A DNA stretch of 64,000 nt, from the NCBI RefSeq assembly GCF_014467235.1, contig NZ_NKHP01000021.1:1-64000 (forward strand), given 5' to 3'. Origin of the DNA: Xenorhabdus indica. Lineage in GTDB: Bacteria; Pseudomonadota; Gammaproteobacteria; Enterobacterales; Enterobacteriaceae. Under the pieces are notes generated by a model. That model did not search any database and was not told the DNA's origin. It saw only the letters and a list, made by a program, of their open reading frames with translations. This document shows, in pieces, positions 15,928 through 24,862 of this stretch. A program made the position numbers and the translations under genes. Numbering within the stretch: the first letter of the stretch is position 1; each line of letters opens with the position of its first letter.

Positions 15928-17934
15928 ATGCAGCTTTATCTGTGTGAAAAGCCCTCTCAGGCCAAAGACATTGCCAAAGTCCTGGGGGTAAGACAGCGCG
16001 GGCAGGGATTTCTCTTCAGTGCCCGTATCATTGTCACCTGGGCCATCGGGCATTTACTGGAGATAGCCGCGCCCGAACAGTATGGCGAGCAGTTTGCTCC
16101 GCCGTGGCGCATGGAGGTATTGCCGGTGCTGCCCGCTCAATGGCAATGGTCGGTAAAAAAAGAGACCGCTGACCAATTTGCCGTTATCCGGCAGTTATTG
16201 AAACAGGTGGATGAGGTGATTATTGCCACCGATGCCGACCGTGAAGGCGAAGTGATTGCCCGTGAGTTGCTGGAATATTGCCGTTTCACCGGCACGGTCA
16301 GGCGGCTGTGGCTGTCGGCCCTGGATGAAACCAGCATCCGGCAGGCGCTGGCTGCGATATTGCCGGGTGAGCAAACGGCAGCACTCTATCAGGCCGGACT
16401 GGGGCGGGCACGGGCCGACTGGCTGACGGGCATCAACCTGACCCGACTGTATACCCTGAAAGCACAGGCACTGGGCTTTGGTGAGGTGTTGTCCATCGGG
16501 CGGGTGCAGACTCCGACACTGGCACTGGTGGTGAACCGGGATAAGGCCATCAATCAGTTTGTGCCAAAACCGTACTGGCAGGTTCTGGCGAAGCTGGAAA
16601 AAGACACTGTCCGCTTTCAGGCTAAATGGTTGCCTTCAGAAAATGATTGTGATGATGAGAACCGCTGTATCCGGGAGGCCGTGGCGCAGGGCGTGCAGCA
16701 ACGTTGTCAGCAGGCAACACACGCCACCGTGATGGAAACCAGCAAAAAACGGGAGAAAACCCCGCCCCCGCTGTGTTTTGATTTAGGTACGTTGCAGCAG
16801 ACCGCCTCCCGTCACTGGGGCATGGGGGCGAGCCAGGTGCTGGCGATTGCCCAGTCTCTGTATGAAACCCATAAAGCCACGACTTACCCGCGCACGGATT
16901 GCGGCTATCTGCCTGTGTCCATGCAGGCAGATATTCCTGCCGTGCTGACAGCACTGGCGCGAACCGACCCGGCTATGGATACCATTATTGGCCAGTTGGA
17001 TAAACAACGTGTTTCCCGCATCTGGAATGACAAAAAAATTACGGCACACCATGCCATTATTCCCACGCGTCACATCTTTGATATCACCCGGTTAACGACC
17101 GATGAGCTAAAGGTTTATCAGCTTATCCGTCAGTACTATCTGGCGCAGTTTCTTCCTGCTCAGGAAACCGATGTGACTGAGGTAACACTGGAGATCGGCG
17201 GGCAATTATTCCGGGTAAAAGGTCGGGTTAATGTGGTTACGGGCTGGAAAGCGCTGTTTGCAGATGGAACGGGAGAGCATGAGAAGGAAGAAGAGCAGGA
17301 AGCTGATTTATCGTTACCGCCCCTTAATCAGGGTGATCGCTGTCAGATTATTGAGGTAAAAATTCAGCCACTCCACACCAAACCGCCGACACCGTTTACT
17401 GAAGGTACGCTGATTGCCGCGATGAAAAACGCCGCCAGTCTGGTCAGTGATCTGCAATTAAAGCAGGTCTTGCGTGAGAGTGCCGGGTTAGGCACGGAAG
17501 CGACCCGTGCCGGCATTCTGGACACCTTGTTTAAACGCCAGCTGATTGAACGGAAAAAGAAAGCGATTCAGTCAACGCCACTGGCACAGGAACTGATTGC
17601 CGGGTTGCCGGAGGTACTGACCAGTCCGGGCATGACGGCGTTATGGGAGCAGTCGCTGGAGGATATTGCGCAGGGCAAAGCATCGCTGGCGGTTTTTATG
17701 CAAAAACAGGCGCAGTGGATTTTGCATTTAGTCGAGCGCGGCAAGGCACAACCCCTTCATCTGACGTTGCCGAAAACCCCGGCCTGCCCGAACTGTGGCA
17801 GCCGGATGCGGCAGCGGCAGGGAAAAACTTCGCTATTCTGGGGCTGTGTGAACTACCCGGCCTGTAAAGGGATGCTGAATGACAAAGCGGTCACACAATC
17901 GCGCAAGGTCAGGCGGGCAAATCAGAAAGTTTGA
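15928..17934 (+). CDS. topB: DNA topoisomerase III of the ICE
   Basis: A type IA topoisomerase of 668 residues. The Toprim domain shows YLCEKPSQAKDIAKVLG at the N-terminus and IATDADREGEVIARELL near residue 103. The catalytic tyrosine is in KATTYPRTDCGYL near residue 318. SIGRVQTPTLALVVNRDK near 190 belongs to the central domain. The C-terminus has a CPNC...C...C zinc ribbon from about 614. It would resolve ICE replication or transfer intermediates. The ATG at 15928 follows GGAGGGG; a longer open frame upstream overlaps the previous gene and is not used. Confidence 0.92.
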   Translation: MQLYLCEKPSQAKDIAKVLGVRQRGQGFLFSARIIVTWAIGHLLEIAAPEQYGEQFAPPWRMEVLPVLPAQWQWSVKKETADQFAVIRQLLKQVDEVIIATDADREGEVIARELLEYCRFTGTVRRLWLSALDETSIRQALAAILPGEQTAALYQAGLGRARADWLTGINLTRLYTLKAQALGFGEVLSIGRVQTPTLALVVNRDKAINQFVPKPYWQVLAKLEKDTVRFQAKWLPSENDCDDENRCIREAVAQGVQQRCQQATHATVMETSKKREKTPPPLCFDLGTLQQTASRHWGMGASQVLAIAQSLYETHKATTYPRTDCGYLPVSMQADIPAVLTALARTDPAMDTIIGQLDKQRVSRIWNDKKITAHHAIIPTRHIFDITRLTTDELKVYQLIRQYYLAQFLPAQETDVTEVTLEIGGQLFRVKGRVNVVTGWKALFADGTGEHEKEEEQEADLSLPPLNQGDRCQIIEVKIQPLHTKPPTPFTEGTLIAAMKNAASLVSDLQLKQVLRESAGLGTEATRAGILDTLFKRQLIERKKKAIQSTPLAQELIAGLPEVLTSPGMTALWEQSLEDIAQGKASLAVFMQKQAQWILHLVERGKAQPLHLTLPKTPACPNCGSRMRQRQGKTSLFWGCVNYPACKGMLNDKAVTQSRKVRRANQKV

Positions 17935-18003
17935 AGATCTGATTGTTGATTGACGTTCAGACCGGATGCTTTAAGAATCAACCTGTTTCTTAAATGATCG
18001 GTG

Positions 18004-18247
18004 AGCCTGCAACGATCGCCTTTGGGTGGCTGTAAAACTCCCGTAGCCTGAAAGGGAGCGCGTGACTGCGGTACATCTGCTCACCTTTGAAAGCAGATAT
18101 TGCCGATCCAACGGCAATGAAGGTTCATTATTCTTTATCAGAACGTCAGCAACGTATATGTCTGACGCCCGGCGGGAAAAACCATTCCCGTTAGGGAGTA
18201 GGGTTTTCTCCGTCATTCCTTATTGTTACCTCCATGGAGAACATCGT
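18004..18247 (+). promoter_or_regulatory. structured leader of the DUF3577 gene (possible DUF3577 RNA motif)
   Basis: AGCC (18004-18007) pairs with GGCT (18028-18031) around CGCCTTTGGG. The same loop at 734-761 is closed by AGTC/GACT, so the third pair covaries. A degenerate second copy follows at about 18044-18070. Hairpins TTGCCG/CGGCAA and CGTCAG/CTGACG follow at about 18099-18167. Last come two competing folds: CCC-GG-CGGGAA with TTCCCG...GGG (18168-18196), or GGGAAAAACC with GGTTTTCTCC (18174-18183 with 18202-18211). I recall a published DUF3577 RNA motif upstream of such genes, but cannot confirm identity. Confidence 0.6.
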
Positions 18248-18712
18248 ATGTCTGAGAACACAACTTCGTTAACCAAAAATGACTATTTCAATCTGAATAT
18301 TAAGGGACTCGGCTATTTGAATAATATCCGCCATGTCAGCACTGCCAATGGTACGTTCCTGAGCTGCGTGATCAATGCGTTAAATGGCCCGAGTGATAAT
18401 CCGGTCTATGTGCGTTTTGATATTACTGTGGTCGGCAAGGAGGCGACCAGTCTGATTGCCCGTTGCCAGAAATCGGTGGATGAGGACAAAAAAGTGTTGC
18501 TGGGCTTCACCTTAAGCAACCCGTCCACCGATATTTTTACCCTGAAACGCGGGGATCATGCCGGTGAACAGCGCGTCAGCCTGAAAGCCCGCCTGATTAA
18601 AGTTGACTGGATTAAAATCGGTCAGGACAAGGTCTATCAGGCCGAACAATCCGATTCGACGCCGCCACAAAACGGTGTTGCGCAAACTGAATATGCAGAA
18701 AATTCATTCTGA
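18248..18712 (+). CDS. DUF3577 (STY4534-like) ICE protein
   Basis: The 154-aa product fits the DUF3577 family of SPI-7/PFGI-1 elements. It has an N-terminal YFNLNIKGLGYLNNIR segment at residues ~13-28 and an even, beta-rich fold that includes SCVINALNGPSDNPVYVRFD. The fold resembles a small OB-type domain, consistent with single-strand DNA binding, but that is inference. It lies between topB and ssb. A 244-base structured leader precedes it, so expression is probably controlled in the transcript. Confidence 0.75.
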   Translation: MSENTTSLTKNDYFNLNIKGLGYLNNIRHVSTANGTFLSCVINALNGPSDNPVYVRFDITVVGKEATSLIARCQKSVDEDKKVLLGFTLSNPSTDIFTLKRGDHAGEQRVSLKARLIKVDWIKIGQDKVYQAEQSDSTPPQNGVAQTEYAENSF

Positions 18713-18790
18713 TATTCATTTTACTCCACTGACTTGCCCTGAATGTTTTCAGGGCAGTCTCTTTTCTAACAAATACAATAGGGTACAGGC

Positions 18791-19000
18791 ATGAGTATCA
18801 CACCCATTGGAATTCTGGCACTGCAATATTGTCATAAGCAATTACCGTTAACGGTGTTGCAAACCCGTGCAGGATTTTATATTGGCACGATGGATGAGGG
18901 TGAACCCTGCTCCCGTGAATCCGTAGAATATTTTGCTTACCGTGAACAGGCGGAGTTTGCCCTGAAGCAGGGGCAATGGACACAACGTCAGTCATCGTAA
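18791..19000 (+). CDS. small ICE hypothetical protein, 69 aa
   Basis: A soluble 69-residue protein with a predicted beta-hairpin ([16 protein letters not shown]) and a helix at the C-terminus. It lies 16 bases upstream of ssb. No family is recognised, but a small gene in this place recurs in the ICE class. The ribosome site is weak (AATAGGGTACAGGC). Confidence 0.5.
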   Translation: MSITPIGILALQYCHKQLPLTVLQTRAGFYIGTMDEGEPCSRESVEYFAYREQAEFALKQGQWTQRQSS

Positions 19001-19016
19001 CAGAAAGGAAATGGGT

Positions 19017-19529
19017 ATGTCTTCACGTGGAGTAAACAAGGTCATTTTACTGGGGCATCTGGGGCAAGATCCGGAAATCCGTTACCTGCCAACGGGCGGC
19101 ACGGTGACAACATTGTCTCTGGCGACGTCAGACAGTTGGCGGGATAAACAAACCGGCGAAACTCGGGAAAAAACCGAATGGCACCGGGTGGTGATCTTCG
19201 GCAAATTAGCGGAAATCGCGGCGGAGTACCTGCAAAAAGGGACTCAGGTTTACATTGAAGGCCAGTTACAAACCCGCAAGTGGCAGGACCAACAAGGACA
19301 GGATCGCTATTCAACCGAAGTGGTGGTCAATGTGAATGGCACGATGCAGATGCTGGGAAGTCGTGGCGATGCAAAACAGGTTTCTGTTCAACAGGCTAAG
19401 TCAGCACAAAAAACACAACTTTCTCAACCGATTAAAAAGGAGAGGAAACCAACACAAATGGCACAACTTTCGCCTTTACCGGAAGAGGAGAAAGAAGAAC
19501 CAGATTGGTCTGATGAGATCCCATTTTGA
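19017..19529 (+). CDS. ssb: single-stranded DNA-binding protein
   Basis: The OB-fold domain (residues ~1-110) is almost the E. coli sequence: [40 protein letters not shown] and [11 protein letters not shown]. The linker is Gln/Lys-rich and the acidic tip ends DWSDEIPF, the partner-binding tail. It coats transferred ICE DNA. ATG 19017 sits eight bases after AGGA; an in-frame ATG at 19011 is too close to it. A group II intron lies immediately behind the stop codon. Confidence 0.93.
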   Translation: MSSRGVNKVILLGHLGQDPEIRYLPTGGTVTTLSLATSDSWRDKQTGETREKTEWHRVVIFGKLAEIAAEYLQKGTQVYIEGQLQTRKWQDQQGQDRYSTEVVVNVNGTMQMLGSRGDAKQVSVQQAKSAQKTQLSQPIKKERKPTQMAQLSPLPEEEKEEPDWSDEIPF

Positions 19530-20090
19530 GCGGTTCGCTAAGCTGCTCAGTGTCTTGCAGGTGAAAGTCCTGCCGCAGTAGTTGGTTGATTTGACTGCGT
19601 AGCTATGGCGTACGTGTGGATGGTGACTGAAACACGGGAGCAACGCCGGATAAACGTGATCCCTGACCCAGACTGTGGGTGCGCGCAAGTATGCAGCCCG
19701 TAACGCAAGTGAACCTGAACAAGCCTCGTAAATTTCAGCCATACAGTTATGCTGGGAGAGTGTGGTGTAGGGTGATCCTGCCGAGCCTTTAGAATGGGGG
19801 CGAAGGCCAGTGAATCATGATGGATTAACAACCATATGAAGTCATGACAGGGATCCGGGGTATTGAGGATGGGATGCATGTATAGCACTGAGTGGAACGA
19901 ACGAGACCTCTACCTGTCGTAGTCTAACCCACTGCGTAATCAAAGATATAAGGTAACCGCTGAAATTCTGAGAGATGCAGGATAGAGGAGTCGGAGGAGG
20001 TCATAGTACTGTTGATGGTAGGGACAACATAACCTTACCGTAGGGAAGGACCTCTACTTCTGTCATGCCTGTTGTTACAGGAGGTACTAC

Positions 20091-21428
20091 GTGATTGCGA
20101 AAGCTCTAAACACGGCATTTGAAAAGGTACGAGTACTGCAACGCAAGCTATACCTGGCAGCCAAGGCGGATCCAAAACGTAAATTTGGTGTTCTGTATGA
20201 CAAGGTATGTAGTGGTCGTGTGCTTGTTATGGCATGGACGCAGGTTAAAGCCAATAAAGGTTCTTCAGGAATTGACAGGTTAACAATCGATAAGATTGAA
20301 ACTGAAATTGGTGTAGGTAACTTTCTGCAAGACATCCAGAAGAAGCTAGTTCAAAAGAAGTACTCTCCTCAACCGGTGCGTAGGGTTTACATTCCTAAAC
20401 CGGATGGAAAGGAAAGACCACTGGGCATACCTGTTATTGAAGATCGTGTAGTTCAGGCAGCAGTAAAGATAGTCATAGAACCGCTTTTCGAAGCGAGTTT
20501 TAAAGATTTTTCATATGGCTTTCGGCCTCGCAGAAATGCGCAGCAGGCGCTGAGAGAAATCTATAAGTGGCTAAATTTTAAATGTTACTGGGTGGTAGAT
20601 GCTGATTTGAAGTCTTATTTTGACACTATCCCCCATGATAAATTATTGTTATCGGTGAGAACCAGAGTCATAGATCGCTCAGTTGTGAAACTGATTGAAA
20701 TGTGGCTGAAAGCTGGAGTAATGGAAGAGGGAAACCTGAAAGCGGGGATAGCAGGAACTCCACAAGGAGGCGTGATATCTCCACTACTGGCTAATCTTTA
20801 CCTGCACTGGCTGGATCATATCTGGGAAAAAGAGGGATTCAATCAGCGTGAGCATGGCGCTCATCTTGTTCGTTATGCCGATGACTTTGTCATTTTGTGT
20901 AAGAAAGCACCGAGGTTTTATCTGGCTCAAGCCTGTAAGGTACTTGATCGGCTTGGATTGACGCTAAATACCGAAAAGACGAAAGTCGTTCATGCAATAA
21001 AGTCACCGTTTGACTTTCTGGGGCACAGGTTTGCAGTGCAGCCGTCCAAAAGGGATGGAAAATTGAGAACCTATTACTACCCCTCACCAGAAGCGATGAA
21101 AAGAGTAAAGCGAAAGATTCGTGAAGTGACACGAAAAGGTCAGCATCGGGATCTTCCGGAGCTAATCAGAACAGAAATAAACCCAATCCTTAGAGGGTGG
21201 GGTAATTATTTCAAGACGTGCAACTCCCGGATGCATTTCAAAAGCATCGCAAATTACACGATATGGACACTCTGTATTATGTTGAGGAAGAAGCACAAGA
21301 AGCGAACTAAAGGATGGAGGGACCATCCGCCGAGCTGGTTCTACAAGTATCACGGGTTATTTAAGTTGTATAGTCTGTCGATAAACGGAAACGAAGTCAG
21401 TCGGTATGCTCGCCTTGTAACGTCGTAA
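20091..21428 (+). CDS. ltrA: group II intron reverse transcriptase/maturase
   Basis: A 445-aa LtrA-type protein with the reverse transcriptase blocks in order: KGSSGIDRLT, IPKPDGKERPLGIP, YGFRPRRNAQQAL, VDADLKSYFDTIPH, GTPQGGVISPLLANLYL and the catalytic YADDFVIL near residue 263. The maturase X domain follows (RGWGNYFKTCNS). No HNH endonuclease domain is visible at the C-terminus, so mobility would rely on replication-fork priming. The GTG start at 20091 follows a strong AGGAGG. The frame is intact, so the intron may be active. Confidence 0.92.
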   Translation: MIAKALNTAFEKVRVLQRKLYLAAKADPKRKFGVLYDKVCSGRVLVMAWTQVKANKGSSGIDRLTIDKIETEIGVGNFLQDIQKKLVQKKYSPQPVRRVYIPKPDGKERPLGIPVIEDRVVQAAVKIVIEPLFEASFKDFSYGFRPRRNAQQALREIYKWLNFKCYWVVDADLKSYFDTIPHDKLLLSVRTRVIDRSVVKLIEMWLKAGVMEEGNLKAGIAGTPQGGVISPLLANLYLHWLDHIWEKEGFNQREHGAHLVRYADDFVILCKKAPRFYLAQACKVLDRLGLTLNTEKTKVVHAIKSPFDFLGHRFAVQPSKRDGKLRTYYYPSPEAMKRVKRKIREVTRKGQHRDLPELIRTEINPILRGWGNYFKTCNSRMHFKSIANYTIWTLCIMLRKKHKKRTKGWRDHPPSWFYKYHGLFKLYSLSINGNEVSRYARLVTS

Positions 21429-21452
21429 TGCAGCAGGAAGAAGACAGTCGGA

Positions 21453-21485
21453 AAGCCGTGTGCGGGAAAACCGCACGCACGGTTT
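21453..21485 (+). ncRNA. group II intron domain V
   Basis: A stem with arms AAGCCGTGTGCGG and CCGCACGCACGGTTT closes on a GAAA tetraloop. The AGC catalytic triad is at 21454-21456. This is the canonical catalytic hairpin, 24 bases after the maturase stop, and it looks undamaged. Confidence 0.88.
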
Positions 21486-21618
21486 GACGAGGGGCCGCTG
21501 GGGAGATGACATCAAACTTGAGGCCTACTCTACGATGTGGTTTAACCTATTGCCCTGTGACACAGGGCTTATTGCTAATATTGGGTAAGTCAATCGATGC
21601 TAAATTCTACGCACACAT

Positions 21619-22299
21619 TTAAACGGTCATTAATATTTCAAGCCTACATAGCCACTCATTGAATAACGGGCATTTTTCTCTCATCTTAGGAATGCCTGTT
21701 TTCTCGGCAATCGCTATCCCTGTTGTCGTTTTGCCAAATGTTCCATTTGCCGACCATTTTTCCAATCGCTTTGAAGGTGCCGTTTGTGGGCTATTATTAA
21801 TCGATTCCGGTTCTCCGCATTCTCGAAGTACCTGCTCTACCTCTTGTACATGGATATTTAACTCATTGGCGAGTATCTCTTTGTCACTAAAGAGTAAAGC
21901 TTCAAATTCATGCATCACGATGTAGGGAATAAAACGTTCATCGGCTCTCTGTGCGGATAGTAACTGGTGAATTTCATTCTGTGTTGACCGATGCAGATGT
22001 TCAGCGATTTTCTTTGGTTCCCACTGTCTATTTAACGTTTCTAATCCCGGCCATTCATGGGTGCCATAATAATCAATAAAGGTGGTGACATAGGTATCTG
22101 GACGTTGTTTCAGATGCATCTCAATGTCTTTCTTGACTCTTGAAAAACGCACATCCCCGCCTTTTTGTCCGGGTTTAGAAACTTGTGTCGCAGAGATGAA
22201 AATCATTTTCTCAGCCAGATAAGGTTGAAGTATCTTTTCAACAAATATCTGTTCTGTCTTACCTTCCACGATGGCCATGACTTCGATGTAATTACTCAT
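21619..22299 (-). CDS. DUF4276/RloB-like Toprim-type protein
   Basis: The 226-aa protein starts MSNYIEVMAIVEGKTEQIFVEKIL, the DUF4276 beginning whose first acidic residue corresponds to the Toprim-like glutamate. TTFIDYYGT near residue 74 would supply the following acidic residue. Such proteins are paired with AAA ATPases in phage-defence modules, where the Toprim protein acts as nuclease or effector. It overlaps the end of the ATPase gene by eight bases, so the two are translated together. The start at 22299 is chosen over 22383, which would lie deep in the ATPase gene. Confidence 0.75.
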   Translation of the reverse strand: MSNYIEVMAIVEGKTEQIFVEKILQPYLAEKMIFISATQVSKPGQKGGDVRFSRVKKDIEMHLKQRPDTYVTTFIDYYGTHEWPGLETLNRQWEPKKIAEHLHRSTQNEIHQLLSAQRADERFIPYIVMHEFEALLFSDKEILANELNIHVQEVEQVLRECGEPESINNSPQTAPSKRLEKWSANGTFGKTTTGIAIAEKTGIPKMREKCPLFNEWLCRLEILMTV

Positions 22300-23398
22300 A
22301 AGTCGGCCCTCCGGCAATGACGTTTTTAGCCCATAATTCACCCAGAGAATAGTTGTCGAGCCATTGAGAAAAATCGTCTTCATTTAAACGCTCAAAACGT
22401 GAAGCGCCCTTTTTACGATTCACGATGACAATATCTTCAGCAGAGAATTGATCGATTAAAATAGGGGATTGAGTGGCGATAATGACCTGAGTACGCTGAG
22501 CCGCCAGTTGAATCAACTCGGCAAGGATAACAATGGCCGCAGGATGTAAGCCCAGCTCAGGTTCATCAATAATAATCGTCGATGGCGGATTGGGTTGTAA
22601 TAATGCCGTTGCCAGACAAATAAAGCGTATTGAACCATCGGATAAATGATAAGGCTGCATCGGATAATCTGAGCCTTTTTGCGTCCAGCTGATGTTCACT
22701 TCTTCCTTTAAACCACTTTGACGCGGTTCCAGAATGAAGTTATCAAAGAACGGGGTGACTAACCTGATGGCATTTACAATCGATTTGTACTCATTTGGCG
22801 CCTCATTTTTGAGTTTTAATAAGAATGCGCCAATGTTAGAAGCATCTGTACGTAACGTTTTGTTATCCTGAATAATTTCATATTTTCGCATTCCCGCTGT
22901 CGCACTGGTATCGTGAAAATGGTAAATCTGCCAGGAAGCGATGGCATCATAGACCGGTTTTGAATACGGTGCATCAGAGGAATTATTCTCGATTTCAGCG
23001 ACCATTCTGGATCTGCCATCATCGCTATCTCCCAATGACCACCATCCGGCAATACCTTTTGCGTAATAACGGGCTTCATCTTCAATTGCACAGCTATCTG
23101 CTGGCGTGGGGACTAATTTAAAGCGAAATCCTCTTTCCCCGAAGCGTGTTTCAAACTCCATTTTCTGCGTGACCTTATTGCCATTAAAGAGTAAATCACC
23201 AGCGCCACCATTATCGCGGACATAGCGATTTAATGTACCGTCTATTAATGCCCGCAGCATTTTAAAAAAGGAGATCAAATTACTTTTACCGGCGCCGTTA
23301 GCACCAACAATCACGTTTAAGTTTTTAAGTTCAAATTCACTCAGCTCATGGATTGATTTAAACCCTTTAATCGTGAGCTTGTCTAAAGATGTTGTCAT
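22292..23398 (-). CDS. AAA (ABC-like, AAA_21/OLD-type) ATPase
   Basis: A 368-aa ATPase with Walker A GANGAGKSNLI near residue 33. Further features are a signature-like LSDGSIRFICLATALLQ, Walker B TIIIDEPELGLHPAA near 275 and a H-loop-like TQSPILIDQF. This is the recF/OLD-like fold found in anti-phage modules with RloB/DUF4276 partners. The start at 23398 follows a strong AAAGGAGG. The pair is on the strand opposite to the ICE backbone, between the intron and the Ner-like regulator, which marks it as inserted cargo. Defence function is inferred from family and context. Confidence 0.8.
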   Translation of the reverse strand: MTTSLDKLTIKGFKSIHELSEFELKNLNVIVGANGAGKSNLISFFKMLRALIDGTLNRYVRDNGGAGDLLFNGNKVTQKMEFETRFGERGFRFKLVPTPADSCAIEDEARYYAKGIAGWWSLGDSDDGRSRMVAEIENNSSDAPYSKPVYDAIASWQIYHFHDTSATAGMRKYEIIQDNKTLRTDASNIGAFLLKLKNEAPNEYKSIVNAIRLVTPFFDNFILEPRQSGLKEEVNISWTQKGSDYPMQPYHLSDGSIRFICLATALLQPNPPSTIIIDEPELGLHPAAIVILAELIQLAAQRTQVIIATQSPILIDQFSAEDIVIVNRKKGASRFERLNEDDFSQWLDNYSLGELWAKNVIAGGPTYE

Positions 23399-23682
23399 AT
23401 CGCCTCCTTTGAAATGCTTTAATTCAGTATCAGACAAGGGGGTAACGCTTGATTCAATCATGCATCAACACAGTTGTCTTCAATGTTAACATAACCCGCT
23501 GATAGCTGACGCACTATTCTCTGAAGCGTACCTTTTGGTGGTTAGACTTATTGTGGGAGATGATGATGAACTAACGGGTAACTAATCACTTAATTTTACT
23601 GATTATACTTACACATTCGATTATTGAATTAGATAACTCAATCAGTTAAAGTAAAAATGCTATCGGCAAAATCCGGTAGTGA

Positions 23683-23816
23683 GGAATCTCAGGCCTCATA
23701 AGTTCTCCACTGGTAGGATGTTTCTACCAGTGTGTCTGCTATCGCCCCTTCAATGGCGGTTCAGGCGGGGGAGACTAACGTCTCGCCGGTTGAGAACTTC
23801 CGGTACCTGAGAATCC
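23683..23816 (+). ncRNA. multi-branched structured RNA element upstream of the Ner-like gene
   Basis: An outer stem pairs 23683-23693 with 23806-23816 (11 positions, one A-A mismatch). A second pairs AAGTTCTC (23700-23707) with GAGAACTT (23792-23799) perfectly. Inside lie three hairpins: ACTGGTAG/CTACCAGT (23709-23716 with 23724-23731), CGCC/GGCG (23743-23746 with 23755-23758) and GAGAC/GTCTC (23771-23775 with 23780-23784). Together they form a multi-way junction ending 47 bases before the start codon at 23864. The family is unknown to me. Confidence 0.6.
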
Positions 23817-23863
23817 CTGTTTTGAATCGCCACCATCAATAATTAACAGAAGGGGAAGCAGGT

Positions 23864-24145
23864 ATGACTCACACTCACCAAGACTGGCACCCAGCCGAAA
23901 TTATTTGTGCATTACGCAAACGTGGTACGACACTCGCAGCTTTATCCCGCGAATCGGGACTCAGTTCTTCCACTCTGGCAAATACTCTATCCCGCTCATG
24001 GCCCAAAGGAGAACTTATCATCGCCACCCGTCTGGGAATGGAACCCGCTGAAATCTGGCCCAGCCGTTATTTCGATGATTACGGCAATTTTATTGAACGA
24101 AAAATACGTCAGCCGGTTGATGAAAGCCAGCCAGAGGCTGAATAA
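23864..24145 (+). CDS. Ner/Nlp-like winged-helix regulator
   Basis: A 93-aa DNA-binding protein of the phage Mu Ner / SfsB (Nlp) family. It shows DWHPAEIICALRKRGTTLAALSRESGLSS in pieces from residue ~7 and the typical ending GMEPAEIWPSRY. It probably represses or activates ICE promoters. GAAGGGGAAG precedes the ATG. It is the first gene in the direction of the conjugation operon, separated from it by 171 bp, so it may regulate that operon. A multi-branched RNA element lies in its leader. Confidence 0.85.
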   Translation: MTHTHQDWHPAEIICALRKRGTTLAALSRESGLSSSTLANTLSRSWPKGELIIATRLGMEPAEIWPSRYFDDYGNFIERKIRQPVDESQPEAE

Positions 24146-24316
24146 CGCGCTGATATAATCATGTAAAATGTGATAATACCTATTCAGAGGCTATCCATTC
24201 TTTTTTGTTTCAGCATTTTTATTTTCAGCAAACACAGTTGAGTTGTTCATTGAATACATCACAGGGTTCCTTGCATAGTCAGGATTATTTTACGACTGAG
24301 CAGGAACCTATTTGGC

Positions 24317-24862
24317 ATGAAAATAAATGTGTTAATCAGCTTAATTGCAGTCATACTGATGGGATGTACTGTTCCAGTAAAACAACCGCTACCTCAGCCT
24401 TCCCCAAATGGCTCTTCTTCTGTCACGCTGACACGAAACATTCAATCTGTTTCACCGGATATTTATCAGCCAATGCCTGAAGTTATCCGCTACGGGCGTT
24501 ATTTACTGGTGGGTACCGACCCGACAGAAACACAGCGTGATCCACTTTCCCAGCTGATGGATATTCAGCTCCCCGTGTCCCAGAATCCCACGGTTGCCGA
24601 TGCGATGCGTTATGCATTGCGTCAATCGGGCTACTCGTTATGTACGCCGGAAAAAACCAATGCCATCTTATATCGTCAGCCGCTGCCGTCAGTGCACGCT
24701 CAGTTAGGCCCTGTCAGGTTACGCACTGCGTTGCAGGTGATGGCAGGTCCGGCCTGGCAACTGGAAGTGGATGAGGTGCTGCGTGTGGTGTGTCACCATT
24801 TGCGACAGGGTTATCAGCACCCGGCTCCGGCTAAACAAGCCCAGCAGGAAGGAGAGCGTTGA
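24317..24862 (+). CDS. pilL: PilL-like ICE lipoprotein
   Basis: A 181-aa lipoprotein with signal peptide and lipobox LMGC at residues ~14-17. PEVIRYGRYLLVGTDPTETQRDPL near residue 55 and the following region match the N-terminal part of ICE PilL proteins (TIGR03748). The full type IV pilus set that often follows PilL in this class is absent here. The gene overlaps the next by a TGATG junction. It probably forms an outer-membrane part of the conjugation apparatus. Confidence 0.75.
   Translation: MKINVLISLIAVILMGCTVPVKQPLPQPSPNGSSSVTLTRNIQSVSPDIYQPMPEVIRYGRYLLVGTDPTETQRDPLSQLMDIQLPVSQNPTVADAMRYALRQSGYSLCTPEKTNAILYRQPLPSVHAQLGPVRLRTALQVMAGPAWQLEVDEVLRVVCHHLRQGYQHPAPAKQAQQEGER

Larger units (their letters stand above)
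19550..21533 (+). mobile_element. group II intron
   Basis: A non-coding 5' region with long complementary segments (about 19550-20090) precedes a maturase gene. Then come a domain V hairpin (21453-21485) and a domain VI-like stem ending CTACTCTAC near 21533. The 5' end is estimated from a GTGTC at 19550, near the GTGYG consensus, and may be off by tens of bases. GAGC...GCTC hairpin sequence stands directly upstream, and a perfect hairpin GCCCTGTG-A-CACAGGGC (21552-21568) directly downstream. Insertion next to stem-loops is typical for some bacterial intron classes. It sits outside any gene, so it should be harmless to ssb. Confidence 0.8.

Noticed and set aside
19547..19888. Minus-strand ORFs in the intron 5' region
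   Set aside because: They lie in the structured ribozyme part and have no protein-like features.
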